From assembly GCF_900636475.1 (NCBI RefSeq), contig NZ_LR134283.1:1736001-1800000 (forward strand): a stretch of 64,000 nucleotides of DNA, read 5' to 3'. Shown piece after piece: positions 8,646 through 18,727 of this stretch; positions within the stretch are counted from its first letter, which is position 1, and every line of letters starts with the position of its first letter. Origin of the DNA: Streptococcus anginosus (GTDB lineage: Bacteria; Bacillota; Bacilli; Lactobacillales; Streptococcaceae). The translations under genes were made by a program, and so were the position numbers. Below the pieces are notes generated by a model. It was not told the DNA's origin and searched no databases. It saw only the letters and a list, made by a program, of their open reading frames with translations.

Positions 8646-8775
8646 GTTAGTGTAACTAATCATTGAATTGATAGGTGAGACAGACGGTGGCTCCCACATT
8701 GCTAAGGAAATTCTGTAAATGATTGGAAGAATAATAAAGTTTCATCGTTTCTGTTATTTCTTTTCAACAACTATG

Positions 8776-8784
8776 TGGTATAAT
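8776..8784 (+). promoter_or_regulatory. Extended -10 promoter of gltX
   Basis: TGGTATAAT with perfect TATAAT at 8779-8784 and an upstream TG. A clear -35 is not visible. The 207-bp gap from radA contains a GTGAGACAGAC motif (8674-8684) also found in other spacers of this window. Confidence 0.55.
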
Positions 8785-8852
8785 AGTAACGTTTGAAATA
8801 AAAACAGGTTTTTCCTGTTAGAAATATAAGATAAATATTAGGAGATATACAA

Positions 8853-10310
8853 TTGGCGAATCAAATTCGTGTGCGTTATGCACCAAGTCCAACGGGACTG
8901 TTACACATCGGAAATGCGCGGACTGCGCTCTTTAATTATCTTTACGCTCGTCACTACGGCGGAACTTTTATCATTCGGATTGAAGATACTGACCGTAAAC
9001 GTCATGTGGAAGACGGGGAACGTTCGCAGTTGGAAAATCTGCGTTGGTTAGGAATTGATTGGGATGAAAGCCCAGAAACGCATGAAAAATATCGCCAATC
9101 TGAACGCTTGGACATTTACCAAGGTTATATCAATGAGTTACTTGAAAAAGGCTTGGCTTACAAATCATATGTGACGGAGGAAGAGCTGGCAGCAGAGCGT
9201 GAGCGTCAGGAAGCTGCTGGAGAAACACCTCGTTACATCAATGAATATCTGGGAATGTCTGAAGATGAAAAAGCAGCTTATATCGCAGAGCGTGAAGCAG
9301 CAGGCATTGTTCCAACAGTCCGTCTTGTGGTCAATGAATCTGGTATTTACAAGTGGAACGATCTTGTCAAAGGTGAGATTGAATTTGAAGGTGGCAACAT
9401 CGGTGGTGACTGGGTTATCCAGAAAAAAGACGGCTATCCAACTTATAATTTTGCGGTTGTGGTGGATGACCATCTTATGAAAATTTCCCATGTCATTCGT
9501 GGAGATGACCACATTGCCAATACCCCTAAGCAGCTCATGGTGTACGAAGCGCTCGGTTGGGAAGCGCCACAATTTGGTCACATGACCTTGATTATTAACT
9601 CCGAAACGGGTAAGAAATTGTCCAAACGTGATACAAACACGCTTCAATTTATCGAAGATTACCGTAAGAAAGGCTACCTGCCTGAAGCCGTCTTCAACTT
9701 TATTGCCCTCCTTGGCTGGAATCCTGGCGGTGAAAATGAAATCTTCTCTCGTGAAGAATTGATCCAACTCTTTGATGAACATCGTCTCAGCAAGTCTCCG
9801 GCTGCTTTTGACCAAAAGAAATTAGACTGGATGAGCAATGAATACATTAAAAATGCGGATTTTGAAACCATTTTTGATATGGCGAAACCTTACTTGGAAG
9901 CGGCTGGTCGTTTGACTGACAAAGCTGAAAAATTAGTTGAACTTTACAAACCACAAATGAAGTCTGTAGATGAAATCGTACCGCTCACAGACCTTTTCTT
10001 TGAAGATTTCCCAGAGCTAACGGCAGAAGAAAAAGAGTTTATGGCAGGCGAAACGGTACCGACTGTTTTGAAAGCATTCAAAGAAAAATTGGAAGCTATG
10101 AGTGATGAAGACTTCAAGTCGGAAAATATCTTCCCGCAAATCAAGGCAGTGCAAAAAGAAACGGGTATCAAGGGAAAGAACCTCTTTATGCCAATTCGTA
10201 TTGCTGTTTCAGGCGAAATGCACGGTCCAGAATTACCAGACACCATTTACCTGCTTGGACGTGAAAAATCTATTGAGCACATCGAAAATATGTTGAAGAA
10301 CATCCAATAA
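8853..10310 (+). CDS. gltX: Glutamyl-tRNA synthetase
   Basis: Charges tRNA-Glu with glutamate. As streptococci lack GlnRS, it probably also misacylates tRNA-Gln for the GatCAB amidotransferase. 485 aa. The class I motifs are visible: [15 protein letters not shown] (HIGH motif, residues 10-24) and KLSKR (KMSKS equivalent, about 252-256). The start is TTG at 8853, supported by AGGAG at 8840-8844 with 8-nt spacing and by the canonical N-terminus [15 protein letters not shown]. No T-box leader is present. Terminated by the long hairpin at 10315-10359. Confidence 0.96.
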   Translation: MANQIRVRYAPSPTGLLHIGNARTALFNYLYARHYGGTFIIRIEDTDRKRHVEDGERSQLENLRWLGIDWDESPETHEKYRQSERLDIYQGYINELLEKGLAYKSYVTEEELAAERERQEAAGETPRYINEYLGMSEDEKAAYIAEREAAGIVPTVRLVVNESGIYKWNDLVKGEIEFEGGNIGGDWVIQKKDGYPTYNFAVVVDDHLMKISHVIRGDDHIANTPKQLMVYEALGWEAPQFGHMTLIINSETGKKLSKRDTNTLQFIEDYRKKGYLPEAVFNFIALLGWNPGGENEIFSREELIQLFDEHRLSKSPAAFDQKKLDWMSNEYIKNADFETIFDMAKPYLEAAGRLTDKAEKLVELYKPQMKSVDEIVPLTDLFFEDFPELTAEEKEFMAGETVPTVLKAFKEKLEAMSDEDFKSENIFPQIKAVQKETGIKGKNLFMPIRIAVSGEMHGPELPDTIYLLGREKSIEHIENMLKNIQ

Positions 10311-10314
10311 ATTT

Positions 10315-10359
10315 AGCGAAAACATCACATGTGTTAAACTTGTGGTGTTTTTGCTTTTA
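10315..10359 (+). terminator. Intrinsic terminator of gltX
   Basis: An 18-nt arm (10315-10332) pairs with 10338-10355 through GC, AU and two wobble pairs with one mismatch. The loop is GTTAA and a TTTT tract follows. Confidence 0.85.
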
Positions 10360-10381
10360 TATGATGAAATGCTTGATTTTA

Positions 10382-10390
10382 TGTTATAAT
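10382..10390 (+). promoter_or_regulatory. Extended -10 promoter of dapD
   Basis: TGTTATAAT, with perfect TATAAT at 10385-10390 and TGn before it, 34 nt before the chosen dapD start. The -35 region is poor. Confidence 0.55.
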
Positions 10391-10424
10391 AACCCTTAAT
10401 ACTAAATCAAAGTGAGGAATGCTT

Positions 10425-11123
10425 ATGCCAGCTACTAAAATGACCGCACAGGAAATTATTCAGTTTATAGCGGATGCTAAGAAAAAGACAAATGTAAAAG
10501 TGACTTTTGAAGGAAAACTAGCGGGCGAAGTACCGGATTCTGTTGTCAAATTGAGCAATGTTCTATTTGGTGACTGGGAAGAAATTAAACCTCTTTTGGT
10601 TAATCTAGAAGAGAATAAAACCTATGTGGTGGAGCAGGATGCCCGAAACTCTGCCGTGCCGCTGTTAGACAAGCGTGAGGTCAATGCTCGGATTGAGCCA
10701 GGCGCTATTATCCGCGACCAGGTGGAAATCGGTGATAATGCTGTGATTATGATGGGAGCTGTTATCAATATCGGAGCTGAAATTGGTGCTGGAACGATGA
10801 TTGATATGGGAGCCGTTTTGGGTGGTCGAGCTATTGTTGGAAAAAACAGCCACGTGGGTGCTGGGACTGTTCTTGCCGGTGTCATTGAGCCTGCCAGCGC
10901 AGATCCTGTCCGAGTGGGGGACAATGTCTTGATAGGGGCCAATGCTGTCGTTATTGAAGGAGTGCAGATTGGCAATGGTTCTGTCGTCGCTGCAGGGGCT
11001 ATTGTGACGAAAGATGTGCCAGAAAATGTTGTTGTAGCTGGTGTGCCAGCGCGTGTGATTAAGAAAATTGATGAACACACCCAGCAGAAAACAGCATTGG
11101 AAGACGCTCTTCGGACGCTTTAA
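10425..11123 (+). CDS. dapD: 2,3,4,5-tetrahydropyridine-2,6-dicarboxylate N-acetyltransferase (DapH type)
   Basis: Acetylates tetrahydrodipicolinate in the acetylase branch of lysine/diaminopimelate synthesis. Residues from about 90 to 200 form a left-handed beta-helix of hexapeptide repeats (many [LIV]GxxxxI units such as [23 protein letters not shown]). The ATG at 10425 (232 aa) is preferred: GAGG at 10414-10417 is 7 nt away, whereas the in-frame ATG at 10419 lies only 1 nt from it. The matching deacetylase gene begins 12 nt downstream, confirming the acetyl rather than succinyl pathway. The cross-linking residue in streptococcal peptidoglycan is lysine, so this supplies the cell wall as well as protein. 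Confidence 0.93.
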   Translation: MPATKMTAQEIIQFIADAKKKTNVKVTFEGKLAGEVPDSVVKLSNVLFGDWEEIKPLLVNLEENKTYVVEQDARNSAVPLLDKREVNARIEPGAIIRDQVEIGDNAVIMMGAVINIGAEIGAGTMIDMGAVLGGRAIVGKNSHVGAGTVLAGVIEPASADPVRVGDNVLIGANAVVIEGVQIGNGSVVAAGAIVTKDVPENVVVAGVPARVIKKIDEHTQQKTALEDALRTL

Positions 11124-11135
11124 AGAGGGAAATGT

Positions 11136-12266
11136 ATGATTGATTATCAAAAAATTCGCCGAGACTTGCATCAAATTCCGGAAATTGGACTGGAAGAGTA
11201 TAAGACTCATGCCTATCTGATGAGAATAATTGATGAGTTGACTGCTGGCTTGGATTCCGTTGAGATTCGGACCTGGCGTACGGGAATTTTGGTCTTTGTC
11301 AAAGGCAGTACACCTGCTAAGACGATTGGCTGGCGGACAGATATTGACGGTTTGCCGATTGTTGAGGAGTCAGGGTTTGCCTTTGCTAGTCAACATGAGG
11401 GACGTATGCATGCCTGTGGGCATGATATGCACATGACAATCGCTCTGGGTTTGTTGGAGAAATTAACTACTGAGCAGCCTAAGAATAATCTACTTTTTCT
11501 TTTCCAGCCAGCTGAGGAAAATGAAGCTGGAGGTATGCTGATGTATGAAGATGGAGCCTTTGGCGATTGGTTGCCAGATGAATTTTATGGGCTTCATGTG
11601 CGACCTGACCTCAAGGTAGGAGATATTGCTACGAATACTAGTACACTTTTTGCAGGGACTTGTGAAGTTAAATTAATTTTTAAGGGCAAGGGTGGTCATG
11701 CTGCATTTCCACATAATGCTAATGACGCTTTGGTAGCAGCTAGCTATTTTGTCACTCAGGTTCAGACCATTGTGAGTCGCAATGTAGATCCGATTGAAGG
11801 AGCTGTCGTCACCTTTGGTGAATTCCATGCTGGAACAACGAATAATGTGATTGCTGAAACTGCCTTTCTGCACGGAACCATTCGAACATTGACGCAGGAG
11901 ATGAATTTGCTCACTCAAAAACGCCTGCGGGAAATCGCTGAAGGAGTAGCCCAGTCTTTTGGTGTAGAGCTTGATTTGGAGCTGAAACAAGGTGGTTATC
12001 TTCCTGTGGAAAACGATTCTGAACTGGCTGCTGAATGTATGAATTTTTTCCAAAAAGAGAATGGTGTGCACATGATTGATATTTTACCTGCAATGACCGG
12101 TGAGGACTTTGGTTATCTGCTCAGTAAAGTCAAGGGTGTGATGTTCTGGCTGGGGATTGATAGTCCTTATGCACTTCATCATCCTAAAATGGCGCCAGAT
12201 GAAGCAGCCTTGCCTTTTGCTATTGAAAAATTTGGGAAGTTTTTAAGTGCAAAAGTTAATGAATGA
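11136..12266 (+). CDS. N-acetyldiaminopimelate deacetylase (M20 family)
   Basis: Removes the acetyl group from N-acetyl-LL-2,6-diaminopimelate in lysine synthesis. A 376-aa M20D-type amidohydrolase with the metal ligands in HACGHDMH (about residues 92-99), acidic AEENEAGG (about 128-135), the dimerisation insert with KGGHAAFPH, and a C-terminal [10 protein letters not shown]. The best ribosome binding site is GAGGGAA just before the ATG. Its position directly after dapD makes this substrate more likely than other M20D activities such as indole-acetyl amino acid or hippurate hydrolysis. Confidence 0.88.
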   Translation: MIDYQKIRRDLHQIPEIGLEEYKTHAYLMRIIDELTAGLDSVEIRTWRTGILVFVKGSTPAKTIGWRTDIDGLPIVEESGFAFASQHEGRMHACGHDMHMTIALGLLEKLTTEQPKNNLLFLFQPAEENEAGGMLMYEDGAFGDWLPDEFYGLHVRPDLKVGDIATNTSTLFAGTCEVKLIFKGKGGHAAFPHNANDALVAASYFVTQVQTIVSRNVDPIEGAVVTFGEFHAGTTNNVIAETAFLHGTIRTLTQEMNLLTQKRLREIAEGVAQSFGVELDLELKQGGYLPVENDSELAAECMNFFQKENGVHMIDILPAMTGEDFGYLLSKVKGVMFWLGIDSPYALHHPKMAPDEAALPFAIEKFGKFLSAKVNE

Positions 12267-12310
12267 TGGGCTGGGAATGTTGATAATGTTTCTGATTGAG
12301 GAGAAGATAA

Positions 12311-12838
12311 ATGAAGGCAGATTTGCGCAAAACTATAGTCAGAAAAATGAAAGAGCAGGAATTGATAGTAAAACAGCAGAGAGATGCTTTGCTCACTCAG
12401 TACTTGCTGGAATCTTCTACTTATCAACAAGCTAGAACAGTTGCGGTTTATTTATCTTTGCCACACGAGTTTGACACAAGTCTTTTCATCAGGCAGGCTC
12501 AAGCAGATGGCAAGCGGGTTTTGGTCCCTAAGACTTATCCCGAAGGGCGCATGACTTTTGTAGATTATAATCCAAATGACTTGGAATTGACTGTTTTTGG
12601 TATCTGGGAACCAAGAAGTGAACGAGCGGTGGAAAAATCTCATATTGATTTGATTCATGTTCCAGGTGTTGCTTTTAACAAAAAAGGCTATCGTATTGGC
12701 TATGGAGGTGGCTATTATGACCGCTATTTGGCTGATTTTAAAGGGATGACAGTAAGTACAATTTATCCTTACCAGTTAGTTGATTTTCAACCAGATGATT
12801 GTGATATTCCCGTTCAGGAGGTATTGATTTGTGAATAA
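12311..12838 (+). CDS. 5-formyltetrahydrofolate cyclo-ligase
   Basis: ATP-dependent conversion of 5-formyl-THF to 5,10-methenyl-THF, returning a stored folate to the one-carbon pool. The 175-aa length is typical. The C-terminal substrate and Mg-ATP signature is GYRIGYGGGYYDRYL near residues 117-131. GAGGAGA lies just before the ATG. The 3' end overlaps the next gene by 8 nt. Probably the third gene of the dapD-led transcript. Confidence 0.92.
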   Translation: MKADLRKTIVRKMKEQELIVKQQRDALLTQYLLESSTYQQARTVAVYLSLPHEFDTSLFIRQAQADGKRVLVPKTYPEGRMTFVDYNPNDLELTVFGIWEPRSERAVEKSHIDLIHVPGVAFNKKGYRIGYGGGYYDRYLADFKGMTVSTIYPYQLVDFQPDDCDIPVQEVLICE

Positions 12839-13511
12839 AATTTATGATAAACGTTATCCAGTAACGAACTTATTGTTGCTTATCACGACAGGAGTTTTCC
12901 TAGCAATGTTTCTGTTGCGTGGCTTTAATTATGCTAGTACCCAAACGATTTATGAATTTGGGGCAATGAATGGTCGAACGATTCAATATTTTCCAAGCCA
13001 GATTTGGCGCTTGGTATCGGCGATTTTTGTTCATATCGGCTTGGAGCATTTTGTGATGAATATGATTACGCTGTATTTTATCGGACGACAAGCTGAGGAT
13101 ATTTTTGGCTCGTGGAATTTTCTGTTTCTTTATCTGATGTCTGGTATTTTAGGAAATGTCTTTGTCTTCTTTTTCACTTCAAGTGCTGTGGCTGCAGGTG
13201 CCTCTACATCTTTGTTTGGGATTTTTGGTGCTATTATTACTTTGCGCTATGCGGTGCGAAATCCTTACATTCAGCAACTCGGTCAATCGTACTTAGTTCT
13301 TCTAGTTATGAACTTAGTGTTGAGTTTGACACCGGGAATTAGTCTGGCAGGACACCTAGGTGGTGCAGTCGGAGGCGCTTTGTGTGCGGTTATTTTTCCA
13401 GTCCGTGGGGAAAGAAGAGCTTATCAAGTGGGGCAACGGTTATTGGCGTTGATTGCTTATATTGTTTTAGCTTTGGGAATGATTTGGTTAGCTTTTAATC
13501 GAGGCGTATAA
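12831..13511 (+). CDS. Rhomboid-family intramembrane serine protease
   Basis: Membrane-embedded protease that cleaves substrates within transmembrane helices. 226 aa with about six to seven membrane segments. The HxxxxHxxxN motif is H68/H73/N77, the nucleophile S125 is in GASTSLFG (threonine replaces the second small residue of the usual GxSG), and the catalytic H175 is in AGHLGG. The GTG start overlaps the cyclo-ligase gene and has CAGGAGG ahead of it. The cyclo-ligase-rhomboid pair is common in Firmicutes, without a clear functional reason. Closed by a bidirectional terminator. Confidence 0.93.
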   Translation: MNKIYDKRYPVTNLLLLITTGVFLAMFLLRGFNYASTQTIYEFGAMNGRTIQYFPSQIWRLVSAIFVHIGLEHFVMNMITLYFIGRQAEDIFGSWNFLFLYLMSGILGNVFVFFFTSSAVAAGASTSLFGIFGAIITLRYAVRNPYIQQLGQSYLVLLVMNLVLSLTPGISLAGHLGGAVGGALCAVIFPVRGERRAYQVGQRLLALIAYIVLALGMIWLAFNRGV

Positions 13512-13565
13512 AAAGAGGTTGAATAGACTGCTGTATCTCGCAGCAATCTGTTTTCACCTCTTTTT
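13510..13565. terminator. Bidirectional terminator between the rhomboid gene and rlmA
   Basis: AAAAAGAGGT (13510-13519) pairs perfectly with ACCTCTTTTT (13556-13565), with an inner GCTG/CAGC stem. It serves convergent genes on both strands. Confidence 0.85.
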
Positions 13566-13568
13566 GCT

Positions 13569-14405
13569 TTATTTCTGTTGACCAACTAAAATCTTTGCAG
13601 CAATCGTGATGCCAGTTAATGGTGACCAATCTATTTTATCAATGTCAATATTAAAAAGAAGCGGTGTCATGTGAAGAAGTGCCGCTTTCTCGTTTTCTCT
13701 CAAGCTGAAAGTGGCTGCAACGTCATAAGAATTCGTAATGGTAAAGGCTTCCTCAAAATGCTCAATGATTTTGTGGTTGGAATAATTTGTGTTGGTTAAT
13801 TGCTCGGCAACGATACCACGAATTTCTTGCAAGTGTTGGCTGCTAGGAATAACCTTAATGAGCAAGCCGTTTTTCTGCAAGACGCGCTGAAATTCTTGGT
13901 AATTGGCAGGAGAGAAGATGTCTAAAATCATATCCATGCTAGCATCTTGAATAGGGATGTGTGCCAGATCTCCAACAAACCAATTTACCGTCAGGCTGTG
14001 GTCACTTTTGGCTGCTAGTTGAATAGACTCTTTTGACAAATCGAATGCATAGATATGTTTATCTGGCAATTGTGCTTGCAAATTTCGAGCATAATAGCCT
14101 TCTCCGCAACCAATGTCCAGCAGATTACCATGTTGTGGTAAAGATGATAAAATTTCTAGTAATTTCTTCAAAATTGGCTGGTAAAATCCTGCTTCGAGAA
14201 TCAATTGTCGATTTTGAAAGTTGGATTTATCGTAGTCTTTTGATTGCTTCACCTGTGGAGCCAAGTTGACATAGCCAAACTTTGCCAAGTCGAAGGAATG
14301 ATGGTTCTTGCATTTGAGACTATTTTCTGATAAAAACAAAGCTTGTTGACAAAAAGGGCAAGCAAAGAAAGTAGCTGTTTCAAAACGTTTAAGTTTGGGT
14401 TTCAT
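13569..14405 (-). CDS. rlmA: 23S rRNA (guanine-N1)-methyltransferase, RlmA family
   Basis: Predicted to methylate N1 of a guanine in hairpin 35 of 23S rRNA (G748 for the Gram-positive RlmA(II)/TlrB type), a site that influences macrolide and ketolide binding. The 278-aa protein starts with a zinc finger (C16, C19, then CKNHHS) and continues with a class I SAM fold, motif LLDIGCGEGYYARNL near residues 96-110. Start is ATG at 14405 on the minus strand. Which guanine is used (745 or 748) is inferred from the phylum. Confidence 0.87.
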   Translation of the reverse strand: MKPKLKRFETATFFACPFCQQALFLSENSLKCKNHHSFDLAKFGYVNLAPQVKQSKDYDKSNFQNRQLILEAGFYQPILKKLLEILSSLPQHGNLLDIGCGEGYYARNLQAQLPDKHIYAFDLSKESIQLAAKSDHSLTVNWFVGDLAHIPIQDASMDMILDIFSPANYQEFQRVLQKNGLLIKVIPSSQHLQEIRGIVAEQLTNTNYSNHKIIEHFEEAFTITNSYDVAATFSLRENEKAALLHMTPLLFNIDIDKIDWSPLTGITIAAKILVGQQK

Positions 14406-14560
14406 GCGTTTTCTCTTTCATAAATTTCTCTGACTAGTGTAACATGTGAGAAATGCTTTGACAAGTAGATAAAGAAAGGGAATTTTAAAATGAACCACAC
14501 TTTTAAAGCGGTTGGAGCTAAAGCAAGCACTATGGTAATATGCTTTTTGCTAAGTGAGAA

Positions 14561-14594
14561 TGAAAAGAAGCTGGAGCGAAAAGTCTCCAGCTTC
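14561..14594 (-). terminator. Terminator-like hairpin downstream of tyrS
   Basis: GAAGCTGGAG (14567-14576) pairs perfectly with CTCCAGCTTC (14585-14594), loop of 8 nt. Read on the minus strand it is followed by TTTTCATT, fitting termination of tyrS. It belongs to the family of 'ctGGa..aaaa..tCCag' spacer hairpins noted under findings. The gap 14406-14651 contains nothing else I can support. Confidence 0.7.
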
Positions 14595-14651
14595 AAAGTA
14601 TATAGAGCGCAATAGACCAACGATGTAGTAGTTGATTGCTCTCTTTCCTAT

Positions 14652-15908
14652 TTAGTAAGTCAAAACAAAATATTTTTTCTTACCACGACGTATAACGGTG
14701 AGTTCATTTTCTAATTTGTCAGCGTCCGTTAATCTGTAGTCAAGGTCTTGAATACGCTCGCCATTGACATAAATAGCACCGTTTTGGACATCTTCACGCG
14801 CTTGGCGTTTAGAATTAACAACGCCAGCCGTTACCAAAAGTTCTACGATGTTGAGATTGTCATCTGCTTTCACTTGATAATTTGGCACGCCGCGAAGTCC
14901 TTGTTTCAATTCTTTGACAGAAAGATTTTTAATGTTTCCAGCAAAAAGCTGCTCGGTAATATTGAGTGCTTCTTTGTAGGCTTTTTCGCCATGCACAAAT
15001 GTAACGACTTCTCGCGCTAAGATTTTTTGCGCCAAACGTTCATGTGGAGCTGTTTCAAATTGTTTCCCAATTTCTTCGATTTCATCAAGCGGAAGAAGGG
15101 TGAAAATTTTGAGGAAACGAACGGCATCAGCGTCCATGACATTCATCCAGAATTGGTACATTTCGTAAGGACTGGTCTTATCAGCATTGAGCCATACAGC
15201 GTTGCCTTCTGACTTACCAAATTTCTTACCGGTTGCGTCTGTGATAAGGGGCACTGTAATAACGTGAGCTGTTTTATCTGCCTTCCGACGAAGCAATTCA
15301 GTACCAGCAGTCATATTTCCCCATTGGTCAGAACCGCCGATTTGCAAAGTGACACCGTATTGCCGATTTAGCTCAAAAAAGTCATAGCCTTGCATGATTT
15401 GGTAAGCGAACTCAGTATAAGAAATCCCTGTTTCAATTCGTTTTTTTACGGACTCTTTACTCATCATGTAGTTGACGGTGAAATATTTTCCAACATCGCG
15501 TAGAAAATCAATAAAGCTAATATCGGAGAACCAGTCGTAGTTGTTGACCATTTCAGCCTTGTTGTCGCCATTTTCAAAATCAAGAAAACGCGATACTTGC
15601 GCTTGAATGCTCCGTACCCAACCTTCAACTGTGTCTTTTGTTTGTAAACTCCGCTCTGTATCTTTAAATGATGGATCGCCAATTAAGCCAGTTGCACCGC
15701 CGACGAGAGCGTAGGGTTTGTGACCTGCCAACTGTAAATGTTTCATGACAAGGATTGGTACAAGATGACCGAGGTGCAGGCTGTCAGCTGTCGGATCATA
15801 GCCAGAATAAAAACTAACATTTCCTTCCGCTAGGGCTTTGCGCAACGCTTCTTCGTCAGTTGTTTGAAAAACCAAACCACGTTCTTTTAGCTCATCAAAA
15901 ATGTGCAT
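14652..15908 (-). CDS. tyrS: Tyrosyl-tRNA synthetase
   Basis: Class I synthetase charging tRNA-Tyr. The 418-aa length is normal for the TyrRS-S4 form. The HIGH-type motif is LHLGHLVP (about residues 44-51) and the KMSKS equivalent is KFGKS. An S4-like RNA-binding domain occupies the last about 65 residues, ending KKYFVLTY. The start is supported by AAGGAGAGA upstream on the minus strand. No T-box leader is seen in the 182-bp gap to the divergent pbp1b gene; a TGATACAAT extended -10 lies at 15947-15955 on the minus strand. Confidence 0.96.
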   Translation of the reverse strand: MHIFDELKERGLVFQTTDEEALRKALAEGNVSFYSGYDPTADSLHLGHLVPILVMKHLQLAGHKPYALVGGATGLIGDPSFKDTERSLQTKDTVEGWVRSIQAQVSRFLDFENGDNKAEMVNNYDWFSDISFIDFLRDVGKYFTVNYMMSKESVKKRIETGISYTEFAYQIMQGYDFFELNRQYGVTLQIGGSDQWGNMTAGTELLRRKADKTAHVITVPLITDATGKKFGKSEGNAVWLNADKTSPYEMYQFWMNVMDADAVRFLKIFTLLPLDEIEEIGKQFETAPHERLAQKILAREVVTFVHGEKAYKEALNITEQLFAGNIKNLSVKELKQGLRGVPNYQVKADDNLNIVELLVTAGVVNSKRQAREDVQNGAIYVNGERIQDLDYRLTDADKLENELTVIRRGKKKYFVLTY

Positions 15909-16034
15909 ATCTGTCTCTCCTTTATGAAATTTCTAGTTATTGTAACATTGTATCACAAACAGCCATTAGAATGTAGTAAAATTGCAAAAATAATTTAAAA
16001 AAACAATGATTCTAGCCAAGGATTCCCTTTCCTG

Positions 16035-16064
16035 TTGTCAGAAGTTTCATAAATTTGCTATAAT
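16035..16064 (+). promoter_or_regulatory. Promoter of pbp1b
   Basis: TTGTCA (16035-16040), 18 nt, TATAAT (16059-16064), 26 nt before the start codon. Confidence 0.72.
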
Positions 16065-16090
16065 AGGCAGAGAAAGTTCAAGGAGAAAGA

Positions 16091-18430
16091 ATGAGTAAAC
16101 AAGTTTTTGAAAAGATCAAACGATTGTTTGAAAAACTTTTTCAAACGAATCGTCCGAGCAAAAATGAAAAAGAAAGCTGGACACTTTGGAGTGTTGGCGG
16201 GACTGTCCTTCGTACTCTGAAATTATTATCAAATGTCTTTTTTGTGTTTGTTCTTTTAGGTTGCTTGTTTGGTGGAGGCATTGCATTAGGCTATGGTGCA
16301 CGAATCTTTGACAAGGTTGAAACTCCTAAAAAAGAAGAGTTCATCAAAAAAATTCAAGATATTTCAACCATTTCTGAATTAAAATATGCTGACGGCAGCT
16401 CCATTTCAGCCATTGATAGTGATTTGTTGCGAGTGCCAATTAAGAGTAAAGATATTTCTGACAATGTGAAAAAAGCAGTCATTGCGACAGAAGATGAGAA
16501 TTTTCGGAAGCATAATGGGGTTGTCACAAAAGCTGTTTTGCGGGCTACACTAGGCTCTGTTGTAGGGATTGGTTCCTCAAGTGGTGGTTCTACCTTAACA
16601 CAACAGTTAATCAAGCAACAAGTTGTCGGCGATGCTCCAACCTTTAGTCGTAAAGCATCAGAAATCATTGATGCGCTGGCTTTAGAACGCTACATGAGCA
16701 AAGACGATATTTTAACGACTTATTTGAATGTGGCACCGTTTGGGAGAAATAACAAAGGGCAAAATATTGCTGGTGTGGAAGAAGCTGCACAAGGAATTTT
16801 TGGAGTTCCTGCCAGCAAATTGACAATTCCTCAAGCAGCTTTTATTGCCGGTTTACCACAAAGTCCGATTGTTTACTCTCCTTATGCAGCTGACGGTGGC
16901 CTGAAAAGTGCTAAAGATATGACTTTTGGTCTCAATCGTGCGAAAAATGTTATTTACAATATGTACCGAACAGGTGCGATTAGTAAAAACGAGTACCAAT
17001 TGTATAAAGATTATGATTTAAAACGAGACTTTTTACCAAGTGATACGACTTCGGCAAGAACACATGACTATCTATATTACGTTGCTATGAAAGAAGCTCA
17101 AAAAGCAATGTATGATTACTTAATCAAACGTGACAATGTTTCACAGCAAGAGTTGAAAAATGATGCAACAGTGAAAGCTTACAGAGAACTAGCTGCGAAA
17201 GAGTTGAGTGAAGGCGGCTACACTGTCACCACAACTATTAATAAGAATGTGCATAATGCAATGCAAAATGCAGTAGCTAATTTTGGTAGTGTCTTAGATG
17301 ATGGAACAGGTGCAGTCGAAGCTGGAAATGTCCTCATGGATAATCGTACAGGAGCTATTTTGGGGTTTGTGGGAGGACGTGATTATGCTTCTAACCAGAA
17401 CAACCATGCATTTGATACAGAGCGCTCACCAGGCTCAACCATTAAGCCGATTTTAGCCTATGGTATTGCTATAGACCAAGGGCTTATGGGAAGTGCCAGC
17501 ATGCTGTCTAACTACCCTGCAAATTTCTCTAGCGGTGAGCCAATTATGCACGTAGATAGCCGTGGTACAGCCATGATGGATTTGCAGGAAGCTTTGAATA
17601 CTTCTTGGAACATTCCAGCTTATTGGACTTATAAATTGCTTCGTGACAAAGGAGTTAATGTCCAAGGGTACATGGAGAAAATGGGCTATCAAATTGAAAA
17701 TTATGATATTGAAAGTCTGCCAATGGGAGGAGGTATTGAAGTATCTGTCGCCCAACACACCAATGGTTTCCAAACTTTAGCCAATAATGGGGCATACCAA
17801 GAGCGCTATATGATTGAAAAGATTACGACAAAAAACGGGAAAGTTGTCTATGAACACAAAGCAAAACCTGTTCAGGTTTACTCTAAGGCAACGGCGACGA
17901 TTATGCAAAGTCTTATGCGTGGGGTATTGAGTTCGGGTGCTACGACGACCTTCAAATCTCGTTTAACGCAGATTAATAGCGGTTTAGCTAGTGCTGATTG
18001 GATTGGTAAAACGGGTACGACTAACAGTAATGGTGACATGTGGCTCATGGTATCCACTCCTAAATTAACGTTAGGTGGTTGGATCGGTCATGACAATAAT
18101 GCTTCAATGGCAGCTTTGACTGGTTACAACAACAATGCGCAGTATATGGCTCAACTAGTAAATGCAATTTATCAAGCCGACCCAAGTCTCTGGGGAGTTG
18201 GTGATAAGTTCAACCTAGATTCTAGTGTTATTAAGTCCAATGTTCTTAAAGCAACGGGTGAACGAGCTGGCACAGTAACAGTCAATGGTCGCAGTATGAA
18301 CCTGACCGGACAGACAGTTACTAGTTACTGGGCAAAAAACGGTGCTCCGATGACCACCTATAAATTTGGAATCGGTGGTACAGATAGTGATTATCAAAAA
18401 GCTTGGGCAGCACTTTTAGGCGGACGCTAA
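16091..18430 (+). CDS. pbp1b: Bifunctional class A penicillin-binding protein PBP1b
   Basis: Membrane-anchored peptidoglycan polymerase and cross-linker. 779 aa: a cytoplasmic tail rich in K/R, one transmembrane segment around residues 44-68, then a GT51 glycosyltransferase domain with catalytic E134 in ATEDENF and [12 protein letters not shown] at 165-176. The penicillin-binding domain has SxxK S449-K452 (SPGSTIKP), SxN S505-N507 and KTG K640-G642 (GKTGTT). All three transpeptidase motifs are intact. Placed directly upstream of rpoB, as in other streptococci. Its terminator is unclear: the first hairpin with a T-run is the one at 18552-18596, beyond the rpoB promoter. Confidence 0.95.
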   Translation: MSKQVFEKIKRLFEKLFQTNRPSKNEKESWTLWSVGGTVLRTLKLLSNVFFVFVLLGCLFGGGIALGYGARIFDKVETPKKEEFIKKIQDISTISELKYADGSSISAIDSDLLRVPIKSKDISDNVKKAVIATEDENFRKHNGVVTKAVLRATLGSVVGIGSSSGGSTLTQQLIKQQVVGDAPTFSRKASEIIDALALERYMSKDDILTTYLNVAPFGRNNKGQNIAGVEEAAQGIFGVPASKLTIPQAAFIAGLPQSPIVYSPYAADGGLKSAKDMTFGLNRAKNVIYNMYRTGAISKNEYQLYKDYDLKRDFLPSDTTSARTHDYLYYVAMKEAQKAMYDYLIKRDNVSQQELKNDATVKAYRELAAKELSEGGYTVTTTINKNVHNAMQNAVANFGSVLDDGTGAVEAGNVLMDNRTGAILGFVGGRDYASNQNNHAFDTERSPGSTIKPILAYGIAIDQGLMGSASMLSNYPANFSSGEPIMHVDSRGTAMMDLQEALNTSWNIPAYWTYKLLRDKGVNVQGYMEKMGYQIENYDIESLPMGGGIEVSVAQHTNGFQTLANNGAYQERYMIEKITTKNGKVVYEHKAKPVQVYSKATATIMQSLMRGVLSSGATTTFKSRLTQINSGLASADWIGKTGTTNSNGDMWLMVSTPKLTLGGWIGHDNNASMAALTGYNNNAQYMAQLVNAIYQADPSLWGVGDKFNLDSSVIKSNVLKATGERAGTVTVNGRSMNLTGQTVTSYWAKNGAPMTTYKFGIGGTDSDYQKAWAALLGGR

Positions 18431-18467
18431 ATAAAGGTAAATAAAAACACTTTCATAAGTAAAAAAC

Positions 18468-18496
18468 TTGAAAAGCAGAGTTAAATAAGGTATAAT
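18468..18496 (+). promoter_or_regulatory. Upstream rpoB promoter
   Basis: TTGAAA (18468-18473), exactly 17 nt, TATAAT (18491-18496). It lies 38 nt after the pbp1b stop and would give a leader of about 225 nt ahead of rpoB. Within the 297-nt gap the only other structure is the hairpin below. Confidence 0.78.
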
Positions 18497-18551
18497 ATTA
18501 CTAATAATTTGTCGTCTGCTTTATTTGAAATATTGTCCATATAAAGCTTAC

Positions 18552-18596
18552 AGCAGTTAAATCATACTTTTAGAGTCAGATTTAGCTGCTCTTTTT
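18552..18596 (+). terminator. Terminator-like hairpin in the rpoB leader
   Basis: A 12-bp stem, AGCAGTTAAATC (18552-18563) with GATTTAGCTGCT (18579-18590), one G-U pair, 15-nt loop, followed by CTTTTTGT. It sits about 50 nt downstream of the rpoB promoter start, so it could be an attenuator, the end of a separate about 95-nt RNA, or a terminator for pbp1b read-through. Confidence 0.75.
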
Positions 18597-18727
18597 GTGC
18601 CTGTTTTTGGGATTTTTGTCGTTTGTCATCAAAACTTAAAGATTCTGAAAATTACTCAAAAAGGATAAATGAAAATTGCTACTCTATCATGTAATAGAGA
18701 ATGTAGAAAGAAGAAGGAGTAAAAAAC

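Noticed and set aside
8646..8852. T-box leader for gltX (and likewise tyrS at 15909-16090 and proS)
   Set aside because: No T-box sequence, specifier stem or terminator/antiterminator pair is visible; leaders are short.
9165..9815. 216-codon open frame on the minus strand within gltX
   Set aside because: Shadow of the gltX codon pattern; no binding site or promoter, and the sense-strand protein is fully conserved. The same applies to the long antisense frames in dapD, rpoC, pgk and other genes.
14402..14620. 72-codon minus-strand frame upstream of rlmA
   Set aside because: Runs through the tyrS terminator hairpin, has no family resemblance and no ribosome binding site.
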